34,142 nucleotides of DNA from Acidithiobacillus sulfuriphilus (GTDB taxonomy: Bacteria; Pseudomonadota; Gammaproteobacteria; Acidithiobacillales; Acidithiobacillaceae), in contig NZ_RIZI01000176.1 in assembly GCF_003721225.1 (NCBI RefSeq), forward strand, positions 1-34,142. The letters are read 5' to 3'. Shown piece by piece: positions 16,888 through 25,509 of the stretch (the stretch's first letter is position 1; every line of letters begins with the position of its first letter). The notes under the pieces were generated by a model. That model was not told the origin of the DNA. It searched no databases and worked only from the letters and a program-made list of their open reading frames with translations. Made by a program: the position numbers and the translations under genes.

Positions 16888-17676
16888 ATGCGCGACTACA
16901 AACGCCACACCAGCCGGCCTCTCCCCCCGGAAACGCCACATCCGATTCCGCCACGCCCGGCAGCGGAGAGCGAAAAGGAACCCGAACGGCGGGGCCGTCT
17001 CTGGCCATGGCTCTCCCTAGGAGTAGTCATTGCGGTCGCGGCCCTTGGCTGGGTGATCCATAGCCACCACCGGCAGGCCGTCCAGACTGCGCAAAGCGCC
17101 ATCACCCATAGCCGACCCTCCCCCGCCGGCAGCGCCACGACCCCGGCAACGGTGGCCAGCGCATCCGCGCTGAGTGCGGTAACGGCCTCGGCACCCCTGG
17201 CAACAGCCACCAGCGCGGCGGCATCCCCCGTCAGCGCCGCCGCCAGCAGCAACGAGTTCACCTTTTACCAGATCCTGCCCAAAATGCAGGTGGATATTCC
17301 CGCCGACATCCTCGGCAGCGGTCCGGGCATCCCCAGCAGCGCGACCACCAGCACAGCAGCCGCAGCCAATCAGCCCGTCACCATTCAGGTGGGATCCTTT
17401 CACAACCGCGCCGAGGCCGTGGTGCTGCGCGACCGCCTCGCCCTCCTCGGCGTCTTCACCAACCTGCAAAGCGCCCAACTACCGCCCCATACGGAAGTAT
17501 TCCGTCTCCGCACCGCCACCTATGATTCCCTGGCCGACGCCCAGCCCGCCCTCGCCAAGATCCGCAGCCTCGGTATCGCCCCCCTCCTCATCGGCGCGGC
17601 GGCGGCCACCGCCAGCGCCGCCTCCCCCAGCGGCAAGACCGTCAGCAGCCTTGGGCCGGTCCCTCCAGAGCAGTGA
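16888..17676 (+). CDS. SPOR-domain (FtsN-like) membrane protein
   Basis: A 262-residue bitopic protein: a short basic/Pro-rich cytoplasmic head (1-37), one membrane segment (about 38-58, LWPWLSLGVVIAVAALGW), a low-complexity Ala/Ser/Thr linker (about 65-160), and a C-terminal SPOR domain (about 163-240, with VTIQVGSFHNRAEAVVLRDR). SPOR domains bind denuded septal peptidoglycan, so a role in cell division or septal remodelling is likely. It may be an FtsN equivalent but the call is by architecture only. The ribosome-binding site TAAGGAG overlaps the argS stop. The 3' end overlaps the convergent ybjN-like gene by 35 bases. Confidence 0.88.
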   Translation: MRDYKRHTSRPLPPETPHPIPPRPAAESEKEPERRGRLWPWLSLGVVIAVAALGWVIHSHHRQAVQTAQSAITHSRPSPAGSATTPATVASASALSAVTASAPLATATSAAASPVSAAASSNEFTFYQILPKMQVDIPADILGSGPGIPSSATTSTAAAANQPVTIQVGSFHNRAEAVVLRDRLALLGVFTNLQSAQLPPHTEVFRLRTATYDSLADAQPALAKIRSLGIAPLLIGAAAATASAASPSGKTVSSLGPVPPEQ

Positions 17677-18109
17677 CGGCGGCAGCGGGTGTGGCGCTGC
17701 CCGCCAACACCTGCTGCAGACCGGGCAGATAATAATTCACCGTTTCCACGGCATTGAGCAGATAGGGACGCAGCAGGGCGGTGCTGATCACCCCCTCGGG
17801 CACTTGCACGGCGTTCTTGAAATTGATCTCGCCATCCTCCAGATCCAGCTCGAAATTCCCCAGGGGCAGGCCGTAATTGGCGCGGGTGATATATTCCGCC
17901 ACGGCCATCCGCTGCGCCGGAATCATTGCCAGCTTTTGCGGGCGAACATAAAAAAGCAGGCGGTCACGCTCGGCGTGGTAATGGCAAAAAATATCCACCA
18001 CCCCATTGGGCAAGCGTAGGGCACAACTGATCACCGGCACGTCGGGCAACTGTGCAGCGTCCCAACCCAGTTCGTTGAACAGATCCTGGGCAACCGTCAA
18101 ATGCGTCAT
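17642..18109 (-). CDS. YbjN-like protein
   Basis: A 155-residue soluble protein resembling the YbjN / type III secretion chaperone-like fold: ARRANY-type block here ITRANYGLPLGNFELD (about 74-89) and INFKNAVQVPEG (about 95-106), which is typical of the family. No catalytic residues are known for it. The function is unclear; YbjN proteins are proposed as sensory or stress-related. Its ATG overlaps the rsmA stop by four bases (ATGA), so the two are co-translated. The 3' end runs 35 bases into the convergent SPOR gene. Confidence 0.75.
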   Translation of the reverse strand: MTHLTVAQDLFNELGWDAAQLPDVPVISCALRLPNGVVDIFCHYHAERDRLLFYVRPQKLAMIPAQRMAVAEYITRANYGLPLGNFELDLEDGEINFKNAVQVPEGVISTALLRPYLLNAVETVNYYLPGLQQVLAGSATPAAAVTALEGPAQGC

Positions 18110-18912
18110 GGTAGGCTTCCTTGGTGCAAAAATGCCTCAGCGAGGCGAAGAAAGGCGGCTTGATCCAGGGTCTCGGCGCGACAGCCGGGATCAATGTCCA
18201 ATGCCAGCAGGGTATCAGCGGAAATGATCCCGCGCAGATTATTGGCAATGGTCTTGCGCCGCTGGGCAAAGGCCTTCGCCACCACCTGGGCAAAGGCCGG
18301 GCGCAAGGCCTCGGGCACCCGTGGCGGACGGTGCGGAATGAGGCGCAGGAAGGCTGAGTCCACCTTGGGCGCCGGAAAGAAATTGCCCGGTGCCACCGTA
18401 AACAGCGATTCCACGGCGCAACTGGCCTGGATCATCGCCGACAAACGGCCATAAGCCTTGCTCCCGGGCGCCGCCACCATGCGCTCCACCACCTCCTTTT
18501 GCAGCATGAAGTGCATGTCGCGCAGGACGTCGGCCTGGTCCAGCAGGTGAAAAATCAGCGGCGTGGCGATGTTGTAGGGTAGGTTGCCCACCACCCGCAA
18601 GCATTGCTCCCGCCCCCCGGCCAGTGCCGCGAAATCAAAGCTCAGGGCATCGGCATGGTGCACGCGCAGGGCGCCGGACCCTGCCAAGGCGCGGAGCCCC
18701 GCCAGCATGTCCCGATCCAGTTCCACCACATCCAGCCGGGACAGGCATTGCAGCAGGCCCCGGGTCAGGGCCCCGGGGCCCGGCCCGATTTCCACCACCA
18801 GGTCTTCACTCCGGGGCGCGATGGCGGCAATGATGCGCTGCACCACCTGGGGCTGCACCAGGAAATTCTGCCCAAAACGCTTTTTGGCACGGGGCAGGGG
18901 CGCCTCTTGCAT
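18106..18912 (-). CDS. rsmA: 16S rRNA dimethyladenosine transferase
   Basis: RsmA (KsgA) dimethylates A1518 and A1519 in 16S rRNA. The 268-residue protein has the start KKRFGQNFLVQ (10-20), the SAM motif EIGPGPGALT (about 42-51), an acidic ELDRDM block, and the target-base motif NLPYNIATP (about 108-116). The C-terminal AFAQRRKTIANNL is also typical. ATG at 18912 was chosen because it starts just ahead of the conserved block; an upstream in-frame extension of 17 residues is not conserved in type. In many proteobacteria rsmA belongs with lptD-surA-pdxA. Here it is detached from pdxA by an HNH gene on the opposite strand. Confidence 0.95.
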   Translation of the reverse strand: MQEAPLPRAKKRFGQNFLVQPQVVQRIIAAIAPRSEDLVVEIGPGPGALTRGLLQCLSRLDVVELDRDMLAGLRALAGSGALRVHHADALSFDFAALAGGREQCLRVVGNLPYNIATPLIFHLLDQADVLRDMHFMLQKEVVERMVAAPGSKAYGRLSAMIQASCAVESLFTVAPGNFFPAPKVDSAFLRLIPHRPPRVPEALRPAFAQVVAKAFAQRRKTIANNLRGIISADTLLALDIDPGCRAETLDQAAFLRLAEAFLHQGSLP

Positions 18913-18973
18913 GGTCAACGGTCCTTCATGATATAGTCCATCAACGCCTTTTGGCGCCACCAACGGAAAGTCT

Positions 18974-19525
18974 ATGCACCTTGTGCTGCGTCTTGACGTC
19001 GGCGGTCAACCCATGGCCTGGGAAACCTGGGAGGAAGCCGCCGCCCACTATGTCCGTGGCAATGTTGCCTGGACCTTGGGGGATCCTTTCTTTACCGCGC
19101 ATGGAGGCATATCCCGGCGCAATGGGATTCCGTCCCTCCTCGACATCCATCCCCTCATCGCGGTGCGTGGTCGTCACCAGGGCAAGATTCGTCCACCCGC
19201 CTTGTCCAACCATACCCTCTTCCACCGCGACCACCATCTGTGCCTCTACTGCGGCAAACATTACCCGGTTCGCGATTTGACCCGCGACCATATCATGCCC
19301 CTGTCCCGGCGGGGCAAGGACGTCTGGACCAACGTCGTCACCGCCTGCCGCTGGTGCAATAGCCGCAAGGACAACCGCACCCCGGAAGAGGCCAAGATGC
19401 CGCTGCTGGCCGTCCCCTTCACCCCCACCTGGGCGGAATATCTGCTGCTCAGCAACCGGCGCATCCTGGCCGACCAGATGGACTTCCTGCAGGCGCAGGT
19501 ACCGGAGCGCTCCCGCCTGATCTAG
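18974..19525 (+). CDS. HNH endonuclease
   Basis: A 183-residue HNH nuclease. The zinc pair CLYCG (Cys90, Cys93) precedes the core LTRDHIMPLSRRGKD (Asp105-His106), Asn120 in WTNVV, and the second zinc pair CRWCN (Cys125, Cys128), followed by SRKDNRTPEEA. The N-terminal part (MAWETWEEAAAHY...VAWTLGD) is typical of a widespread stand-alone proteobacterial family. The catalytic set looks complete. No partner methylase, phage or toxin gene is near, so a housekeeping repair role is as plausible as defence. It is divergent from rsmA (61-base gap) and convergent with pdxA (48-base gap; nothing recognised there). Confidence 0.87.
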   Translation: MHLVLRLDVGGQPMAWETWEEAAAHYVRGNVAWTLGDPFFTAHGGISRRNGIPSLLDIHPLIAVRGRHQGKIRPPALSNHTLFHRDHHLCLYCGKHYPVRDLTRDHIMPLSRRGKDVWTNVVTACRWCNSRKDNRTPEEAKMPLLAVPFTPTWAEYLLLSNRRILADQMDFLQAQVPERSRLI

Positions 19526-19573
19526 CAACCTGTCGGAGTGGAGGCGGCTGATCTACCGCGCACCCCGGCAGTC

Positions 19574-20578
19574 CTAGCCGCAGGCTGCGGCGCGTCGATT
19601 CCGGACGATCTCCGCAGCCACGTCCACGGCGCGCAGCAGGCTGCCATGATCGGCCCGCCCGCTGCCGGCAATATCCAGGGCCGTACCGTGATCGACACTG
19701 GTGCGTACCACCGGCAAGCCGAGGGTGATGTTCACGGCCTCGCCAAAGGCATGATACTTGAGCACCGGCAGGCCCTGGTCGTGATACATGGCCAGCACCG
19801 CATCTGCGTCTTCCAGGTGATGGGGCGTAAAGATGCTGTCCGCCGGCCATGGCCCGCTGATGCTCAGGCCCTCCTGCTGCAGCTTACGGATGAGGGGCGC
19901 AATGATCTCCCCTTCCTCATGCCCCAGATGCCCGCCTTCCCCGGCGTGGGGATTGAGCCCCGCCACCAGGATGCGCGGCGCGGCAATGGCAAAATCCTCC
20001 TGCAACGAGCGGTGCAGCACCCGCAGGGTCGTCTCCAGGGTATCGGGGCGAATGGCGGCCGCCACCCGGGACAAGGGAAGATGGGTAGTCGCCAGGGCGA
20101 CGCGCAGGCCGCGGCCGGCCAGGAGCATGACCACCTGGGCAACGCCGCAGTGCTCCGCGAGATACTCGGTATGGCCGGTGAAGGGAATGCCGGCATCATT
20201 GATGATGCCCTTATGCAAGGGCGCCGTGACCATGGCGTCGGCCTGGCCCGAGCGCAGCAGGTGCAGGGCCCTGTCCAGGGTCTGCAACACCGCCGGCGCG
20301 TTGGCAGGGTCCAGGTGCCCCGGCCGGCAAGGCCGGGCCAAGGGCACGTCCAGGCAGTAAAGGGTCCCTTTTTTCGGGGCCGGCCAGGGGTCGTCCTCCT
20401 GCCAGCGCTCCAGCCCCACGGGAAGACCGAACAAGGCTGCGCGGCTGCGCAAACAATGATAATCTCCCACCAGGAGCACCGGGGCCGGCAGCGGATGCTG
20501 ACCCAGCAGCAGGGCGATTTCCGGGCCGATACCCGCAGGCTCGCCAACGGTCAGCACGATGCGCGGGACCGATTTCAC
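19574..20578 (-). CDS. pdxA: 4-hydroxythreonine-4-phosphate dehydrogenase
   Basis: PdxA oxidises 4-phosphohydroxy-L-threonine on the route to pyridoxal phosphate. The 334-residue protein shows TVGEPAGIGPE (about 10-20), the metal-binding block FTGHTEYLA (about 133-141), the NPHAGEGG block (about 207-214), YHDQGLPVLK (about 265-274), and RTSVDHGTALDIAG (about 291-304). These are all standard PdxA signatures. The start is GTG in a GTGA overlap with the S4 gene stop. It is the last gene of the lptD-surA-S4-pdxA operon. Confidence 0.96.
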   Translation of the reverse strand: MKSVPRIVLTVGEPAGIGPEIALLLGQHPLPAPVLLVGDYHCLRSRAALFGLPVGLERWQEDDPWPAPKKGTLYCLDVPLARPCRPGHLDPANAPAVLQTLDRALHLLRSGQADAMVTAPLHKGIINDAGIPFTGHTEYLAEHCGVAQVVMLLAGRGLRVALATTHLPLSRVAAAIRPDTLETTLRVLHRSLQEDFAIAAPRILVAGLNPHAGEGGHLGHEEGEIIAPLIRKLQQEGLSISGPWPADSIFTPHHLEDADAVLAMYHDQGLPVLKYHAFGEAVNITLGLPVVRTSVDHGTALDIAGSGRADHGSLLRAVDVAAEIVRNRRAAACG

Positions 20579-20829
20579 GACGAAGCCGACAGCACCGGCA
20601 GGACTTCGACGACGCCCTCCGGCCCCTGCACCCGTTGGGGAATCTGCAGGACGCGCACGCGCAGGAAACGATCCCGGATATCCAACTCCAGGATATCATC
20701 CGCCGCCACCACACTGCCCGCCTTGGCCACGTGACCATTGATCTGTACGCAGCCCGCGGCACAGATTTCCTTGGCCAACGCCCGGCGCTTGATGAGTCGC
20801 GACATCTTGAGAAAGAGATCCAGGCGCAT
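20575..20829 (-). CDS. Small RNA-binding S4-domain protein (Hsp15-like)
   Basis: An 84-residue protein consisting mainly of one S4 RNA-binding domain: MRLDLFLKMSRLIKRRALAK (1-20), then GCVQINGHVAKAGSVVAADDILEL (split across about 29-52). The pattern resembles Hsp15/HslR and RqcP-like proteins that bind 50S subunits or structured RNA. The exact RNA target is unknown. ATG at 20829 shares its A with the surA stop (TGATG), and its own stop overlaps the pdxA GTG, so all three are translationally coupled. An extended upstream reading frame is surA in another frame. Confidence 0.87.
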   Translation of the reverse strand: MRLDLFLKMSRLIKRRALAKEICAAGCVQINGHVAKAGSVVAADDILELDIRDRFLRVRVLQIPQRVQGPEGVVEVLPVLSASS

Positions 20830-22265
20830 CAGGCGGTGACGGCGCGCAGGCTCGGGTCGAGGATTTCCACATAGGCGCCATCGCGGATGCGCCGCTGCCA
20901 TTCCTCCATGCGCTCACGCACCATGCGATTGTAAAGCTGCATGCGCGCCGCCGCCATGACCTGCTGCTCACCCACGGGCTCCTGGCGCTGCCCTTGCGAT
21001 TGCAGGAGATAAAGGCCATCGGCGGTGCGGATGGGGTCGCTGACGGCGTCCGGGGCGAGGGAGAGCAAGGTACGCTCCAGTACATCGGGCAGTTGACCCG
21101 GTGCCACCCAGCCCACTTCTCCCCCCTTGGCCGCTGTGGCCGGGTCCTGACTGTAGCTGCGAGCCAACTCGCTAAAGCGCGTCCCCCCCTCCAGCGCCTG
21201 CTGGATGTCGCGGGCGCGCGCCTCCGCCTCCTGCAATTGCAGGCCGTTGCCGGCGCGCAGGAAGATCACGGCCGCCTTCACCTCCGTTACCGTCGGCGCC
21301 GCGCGCTTCATATCGAGGACCTTGAAGATATGAAAGCCCGTGGGACCGGGGATGATGGGACTGATTTCACCCGCCTTCACTTGCAACAGGATCTGGGCGA
21401 TGGAGGGCGGCAATTCACCCGCCTTCACCCAACCCAGGCGCCCGCCCTGGAGGGCATCGCGGCCATTGCTGACCGCCGTGGCCAGACGGGTAAAGCTCGC
21501 CCCCGCCACCAGTTGCTCGCGGATCTTTTCGGCCTGCTGGCGCGCCGCGCTCACGGCGTCGGGCGTGGGGTTGTCGGGGAGGGCAATGAAAATCTGCTGC
21601 AGATCGAAGCTGAGACCACCGATTTCCTTGAGCTGACTGGCAAAGGTCTTGACCTCGTCGGGACTGACATGCACCCGGCTCTCCACCTCCTGCTGGGTGA
21701 GGCGATCCACCAGAATGCGGTTTTTCAGGTCCGCGGTGAAGGTCTCCCAGGACTGGCCCTGATTGACGAGGGCCTGGCGCAATTGATCGGGGGTAAGATT
21801 GTTGGCCCGGGCGAGATTGGCAATGGCCTGATCCAAGGTCGCCTTGTCCACCTGGATACCGGCCCGATGGGCGATCTGCAGTTCGACATCCTGCAAGATC
21901 ATCTGCTGCAGGACCTGGCGACGGAGGACATCCTCGGGCGGCATTTGGCCAGCGTCCTGGCCCTGCAGGCGGGCGCGAATGGCCTCTACCCGCTGCGCAA
22001 GCTGCGTGGAGGTGATGATCTCGTCATTGACCACGGCCACCACCTTGTCCAGGGTTTCCAGGTTGCTGGGGAGGGGCGTGACCTGGGGCGTCTGGCTGGA
22101 AGTCGCCGAAAAGGTCCGCTGCTCCGCCTGGGGCTGTGCCACCTGGGGCGCCGGGGCAATGAGGGTGTCGCGGTTGAGGAAGGGGGCTTCGGCCCAGCAA
22201 AAGCTCGGGGCCGTCAGCAGCGCGAGGCTAAGGGTAGCCAGGATTGGGCGGCGAGGTAAAAGCAT
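20829..22265 (-). CDS. surA: Periplasmic chaperone / peptidyl-prolyl isomerase SurA
   Basis: SurA escorts outer-membrane proteins, including LptD, across the periplasm. The 478-residue protein has a signal peptide (cleavage probably after SFCWA, about residue 25), an unusual Gln/Thr/Pro-rich linker (about 35-68), the SurA N-terminal domain (starting LDKVVAVVNDEIITSTQL), and two parvulin (PpiC) domains (about 190-300 and 310-420), with SYSQDPATAAKGGEVGWV in the second. A C-terminal helix closes the fold. ATG at 22265 overlaps the lptD TGA (TGATG); a TTG one codon upstream is an alternative. The linker is longer than in E. coli SurA (428 residues). Confidence 0.95.
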   Translation of the reverse strand: MLLPRRPILATLSLALLTAPSFCWAEAPFLNRDTLIAPAPQVAQPQAEQRTFSATSSQTPQVTPLPSNLETLDKVVAVVNDEIITSTQLAQRVEAIRARLQGQDAGQMPPEDVLRRQVLQQMILQDVELQIAHRAGIQVDKATLDQAIANLARANNLTPDQLRQALVNQGQSWETFTADLKNRILVDRLTQQEVESRVHVSPDEVKTFASQLKEIGGLSFDLQQIFIALPDNPTPDAVSAARQQAEKIREQLVAGASFTRLATAVSNGRDALQGGRLGWVKAGELPPSIAQILLQVKAGEISPIIPGPTGFHIFKVLDMKRAAPTVTEVKAAVIFLRAGNGLQLQEAEARARDIQQALEGGTRFSELARSYSQDPATAAKGGEVGWVAPGQLPDVLERTLLSLAPDAVSDPIRTADGLYLLQSQGQRQEPVGEQQVMAAARMQLYNRMVRERMEEWQRRIRDGAYVEILDPSLRAVTA

Positions 22266-24448
22266 CAAAACTCCATGCTGGCGCCCGGCACGTATTGGCC
22301 GAGCAGGCTTTGCGAGGCGTTGCCGAGGCTCGTAAGGCCGCGCAGCAAAATCTCAAAATAGACGGCGTTATTGGACTGACCGCCCAAGAGTATCTGGTGA
22401 TACACCACCACACGGGCGGCCCAACAACCGCCATCATAGCCGATCCCCAGCAACTGCTCCAGAGGCTTTCTGTCCTTGACATCATACTGGTAACTGGCCA
22501 GGGCCTGCCAGTGCGGCGCCACCGGCCACGCGGCGGAGATGCCCGCCTGATCCACAAAATTCTGGGTGTAGCGGTAATCGAGGTTGATCACGCGATTGCG
22601 CCCCGGCAACCACTGCGCCCGCAAATTGAGGCGCTCGAAACGCTGCCAGCGCGAGGCTACCTGACTGCTGGCCAGGAAATTGAGATCGCTCAAAGGCGCA
22701 AAGACCCCTTCGAAGAAATAACTGGACTGCTGGGTTTGGGGCACCACATTGCCCGCCAGGTCGATCTGGTTGCGGTTGAAGTAGCGGATCTGCCCGATGG
22801 ACCCCTGCCAGAGCTGGCGCCCGGCGGGGGTCAGCCAGGTGCCCGTCAGACCCAGCGCCAACAGATTGGCCGCGTTGATCCGGTCATTGCCGGTATACAG
22901 GAAATTATCCTGGAAGATCATGGGGAAGTTCTGGAAAGGCTGGCTGGCGTCGAAGTTGGGGATATTGCTCTGGTCCTTGGTGGGGATATAGAGGTACTTG
23001 AACATGGGCTGGAGCAACGCGGTGCTGCCATCCGCCCCGTAACGCACGAAATTCAGCCCGCCCTTGAGGCTCAGGGCCGGCAGGGTGCGGTTGATCACCC
23101 GCGGATACGGGTTGTTGCGCTGGATCTGGTAGCGGCTGTAATACAGCCGTGCCTGGGGCTCCAGGAAGCCCCAACCGCTGCTGAAACGCCAACCCAGCGT
23201 GGGGGTAAGGTCCAGCCGCTGGCCGATGGGCCCGGCGGCGGCATTGAAATAATCAAAACTGCTCCGCCAGTCGAAATAGCCGTTTTTCCCCAAACGCCAA
23301 TAACCGTCGGCGAAAATATGGGGCAGTTCGGCATAGGGGGCGATACTGTTCGGCACCAGTTCCTGATAGCTCTGCAGGCTGATACCGGCGTTGATATGCG
23401 CGTTATTATAATACACTCCGCCCATGGAGGTGATGTACGGCGCATTGCCGATACCCCCGGCAAAATTGCTTCCAAAGCCCGATATACCGCCGAAATCCGA
23501 GAGGAAATTGGCGTAGCTGACCCGGTTGTAATTGATCGCCGCACTAAAACCATGGCCGAGATTCTGATTGTGCTGCCAGGAGACCGCCCAGAGGGTATTG
23601 CGGGTGAGCTGATCGTTGGGGAGAACATCCAAAAGCAGGGTGCCGCTATAGTCGGGCTCCAGGTAACGAAACTGGTTTTGCACCATGGCGCCGCGCTTGG
23701 TGAAGTAATTGGCGGTCAGGGTATCGTCCATATTGGGCGCGATATTGAAATAATAAGGGACACCCAGGGAGAATCCGTTGATGGTCGAGTTGCCGAAACT
23801 CGGCGTCAGGAAGCCCGAATGCCGCTCCAGGGGAAAACTGAAGCGCGGCAACCAGAACACCGGTATCCCCAAGGCATCGATGCGGGTGTTGTAAGTCGTG
23901 ACCTCGCCGCTGTTCTGGTTGAGGTCGAGGCGGCTCGTCCACAATTCCCAGGCCGGCCTTGCCCCCTCACAGGTGGTGTAACAGGCCTCGTTGAGACGGT
24001 AGACCCCCTTGGCCAACTCCTGCCCCTGGGCGGCGTGGCCGTGGCCGTTCTGGGCCGGCAGCAGGTAGCGCGGCTGGACCACGATGCCCTGATTGGCCTG
24101 CAGGTGGATGGTGGCCTGCGGCGCGGCCGTGAGCAGGCCGGGACTAACCATGCGCACATGGCCTTGGGCAATGATCTCGTCCCGGGCCTGATCATAATGC
24201 ACGGTATCGGCATAAACGCGGCGATCCCCATAGAGCACCTCCACATCGCCGCTGGCCGTCCAGTGACCGCTGCCCAGGCCCTGGACCTGATCGGCATAGA
24301 GCGTGACCGGCCCCTGTTCCGTCGCCCCATGGGCGAGGAGCGGCCAGCAAATGGCCGCAAGAATGGCCAGACGCGGCCGCGCCAGGCGCCGGGCCATGGC
24401 GCCCGTGGGGGCGGTGCCCCATTGCAGACTTCCCAGAGGACTTTTCAT
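22265..24448 (-). CDS. lptD: LPS-assembly outer-membrane protein LptD
   Basis: LptD with LptE inserts LPS into the outer leaflet. The 727-residue protein has a signal peptide (ending ...LLAHGA, about residue 42), an LptA-like jellyroll (about 45-155, VTLYADQVQG..., GDVEVLYGDRRVYAD), and a 26-strand-type barrel region (about 180-727). Cysteines in the mature part are only 156, 160 and 675. E. coli has C31/C173 with the adjacent pair C724-C725, so one cysteine of each region is missing. ATG at 24448 gives a long N-region; ATG at 24397 would give a compact signal peptide and is a real alternative. The divergent amgK begins 29 bases away. Confidence 0.93.
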   Translation of the reverse strand: MKSPLGSLQWGTAPTGAMARRLARPRLAILAAICWPLLAHGATEQGPVTLYADQVQGLGSGHWTASGDVEVLYGDRRVYADTVHYDQARDEIIAQGHVRMVSPGLLTAAPQATIHLQANQGIVVQPRYLLPAQNGHGHAAQGQELAKGVYRLNEACYTTCEGARPAWELWTSRLDLNQNSGEVTTYNTRIDALGIPVFWLPRFSFPLERHSGFLTPSFGNSTINGFSLGVPYYFNIAPNMDDTLTANYFTKRGAMVQNQFRYLEPDYSGTLLLDVLPNDQLTRNTLWAVSWQHNQNLGHGFSAAINYNRVSYANFLSDFGGISGFGSNFAGGIGNAPYITSMGGVYYNNAHINAGISLQSYQELVPNSIAPYAELPHIFADGYWRLGKNGYFDWRSSFDYFNAAAGPIGQRLDLTPTLGWRFSSGWGFLEPQARLYYSRYQIQRNNPYPRVINRTLPALSLKGGLNFVRYGADGSTALLQPMFKYLYIPTKDQSNIPNFDASQPFQNFPMIFQDNFLYTGNDRINAANLLALGLTGTWLTPAGRQLWQGSIGQIRYFNRNQIDLAGNVVPQTQQSSYFFEGVFAPLSDLNFLASSQVASRWQRFERLNLRAQWLPGRNRVINLDYRYTQNFVDQAGISAAWPVAPHWQALASYQYDVKDRKPLEQLLGIGYDGGCWAARVVVYHQILLGGQSNNAVYFEILLRGLTSLGNASQSLLGQYVPGASMEF

Positions 24449-24477
24449 AGTGGCCTAAAATCGCACAGAATGCTTTT

Positions 24478-25509
24478 ATGTCGCAATCGCATCCTGCATC
24501 TTTTTTCGCCCCACCGCATCCCAGCGAGCGCCGCACTGCCCAGCGGCACGCCTGGCTGCGCGCCCAGGGCCTCGATTTCGCCCGGGCCGAAGCCATCCCC
24601 GGCGACGCCAGCGGCCGCCGCTACTGGCGGCTGCCGGCCGACGGTCTAATCCTCATGGACGCGGCGCCGCCGGAAGACCCCTTGCCTTTTTTACGCGTAC
24701 AGCGGCGTTTCCTGCGCCTGGGCCTGCGCGTACCACGGGTGCATGGGGCGCACCTAGGCCAGGGCTTCCTGCTGCTGGAGGATCTCGGCAGCCGGGACCT
24801 CAAGGCCGCCCTGGATGCCGGCGAGGATCCCGACACCTGGATGGCCCAAGCCATGACGATCATCATTGATCTGCAGGCCGGCAGCCGCCGGCAGAATCCG
24901 CGCCCTCCGCTGCCGTCCTTCGATGCCGCCCATATCGGCACCGAACTGTCCCTCTTTCGCGACTGGTACCTGGCACGCCACCTGGGTCTCGTCCTGGGAC
25001 CGGAAACCCAAACGCGTCTCCATTCATGCTTCGCGCGGCTTACGGTCAACGCCCTTCGGGAGCCTCAAACCTGGGTCCACCGTGATTTTCACGCCCGCAA
25101 CCTCATCTGCCTGGAGGATGGTGAATTGGGCGTCCTCGATTTCCAGGACGCCGTGCGGGGACCCGTCTCTTATGACCTCGCCTCCCTGCTCTGGGATCGC
25201 TACTGGGATTGGGGCAAGCAGCGACGTCGGGATTGGGCCATCCGCTTTCATCAGACGGCGCAGCGGCGCGGCCTGCCTCTGCGGGGACAGGGGGATTTCC
25301 TGCGCGATCTGGGGCGCATGGGTCTGCAGCGCAACCTCAAGATCCTCGGTATCTTCTGCCGCCTCGCCTACCGCGATGGCAAAGAGGAATATCTCCAATT
25401 CCTGCCCCGCTTCCGGGCCTATGTCTGGGAGGCCATGAAGGCAGACCCGGAGCTTCGCCCCTATCAGGCCGACTTCGCCCCGTGGATCTCATCGCCATGC
25501 GTGCCATGA
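24478..25509 (+). CDS. amgK: Anomeric N-acetylmuramate/N-acetylglucosamine kinase (AmgK)
   Basis: AmgK phosphorylates the anomeric hydroxyl of MurNAc (and GlcNAc) during peptidoglycan recycling. The 343-residue protein has an aminoglycoside-phosphotransferase/choline-kinase fold: GDASGRRYWRL (42-52), the catalytic loop HRDFHARN (201-208, Asp203, Asn208), and the metal-binding DFQD (221-224) followed by GPVSYDLASLL. It overlaps murU by 13 bases. Adjacency to murU, and the pair's location beside lptD-surA-pdxA, match the known Pseudomonas arrangement and support the specific name over a generic phosphotransferase. Confidence 0.9.
   Translation: MSQSHPASFFAPPHPSERRTAQRHAWLRAQGLDFARAEAIPGDASGRRYWRLPADGLILMDAAPPEDPLPFLRVQRRFLRLGLRVPRVHGAHLGQGFLLLEDLGSRDLKAALDAGEDPDTWMAQAMTIIIDLQAGSRRQNPRPPLPSFDAAHIGTELSLFRDWYLARHLGLVLGPETQTRLHSCFARLTVNALREPQTWVHRDFHARNLICLEDGELGVLDFQDAVRGPVSYDLASLLWDRYWDWGKQRRRDWAIRFHQTAQRRGLPLRGQGDFLRDLGRMGLQRNLKILGIFCRLAYRDGKEEYLQFLPRFRAYVWEAMKADPELRPYQADFAPWISSPCVP

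Noticed and set aside
15058..16941. A 627-codon minus-strand open frame antisense to argS.
   Set aside because: argS is complete on the plus strand; the antisense frame is Gly/Ala/His-rich shadow sequence with no motif.
22244..24649. An 801-codon plus-strand open frame antisense to lptD.
   Set aside because: Long antisense frames are expected from GC-rich codon bias. The opposite strand encodes a clear LptD, and this frame has no domain pattern or suitable start.
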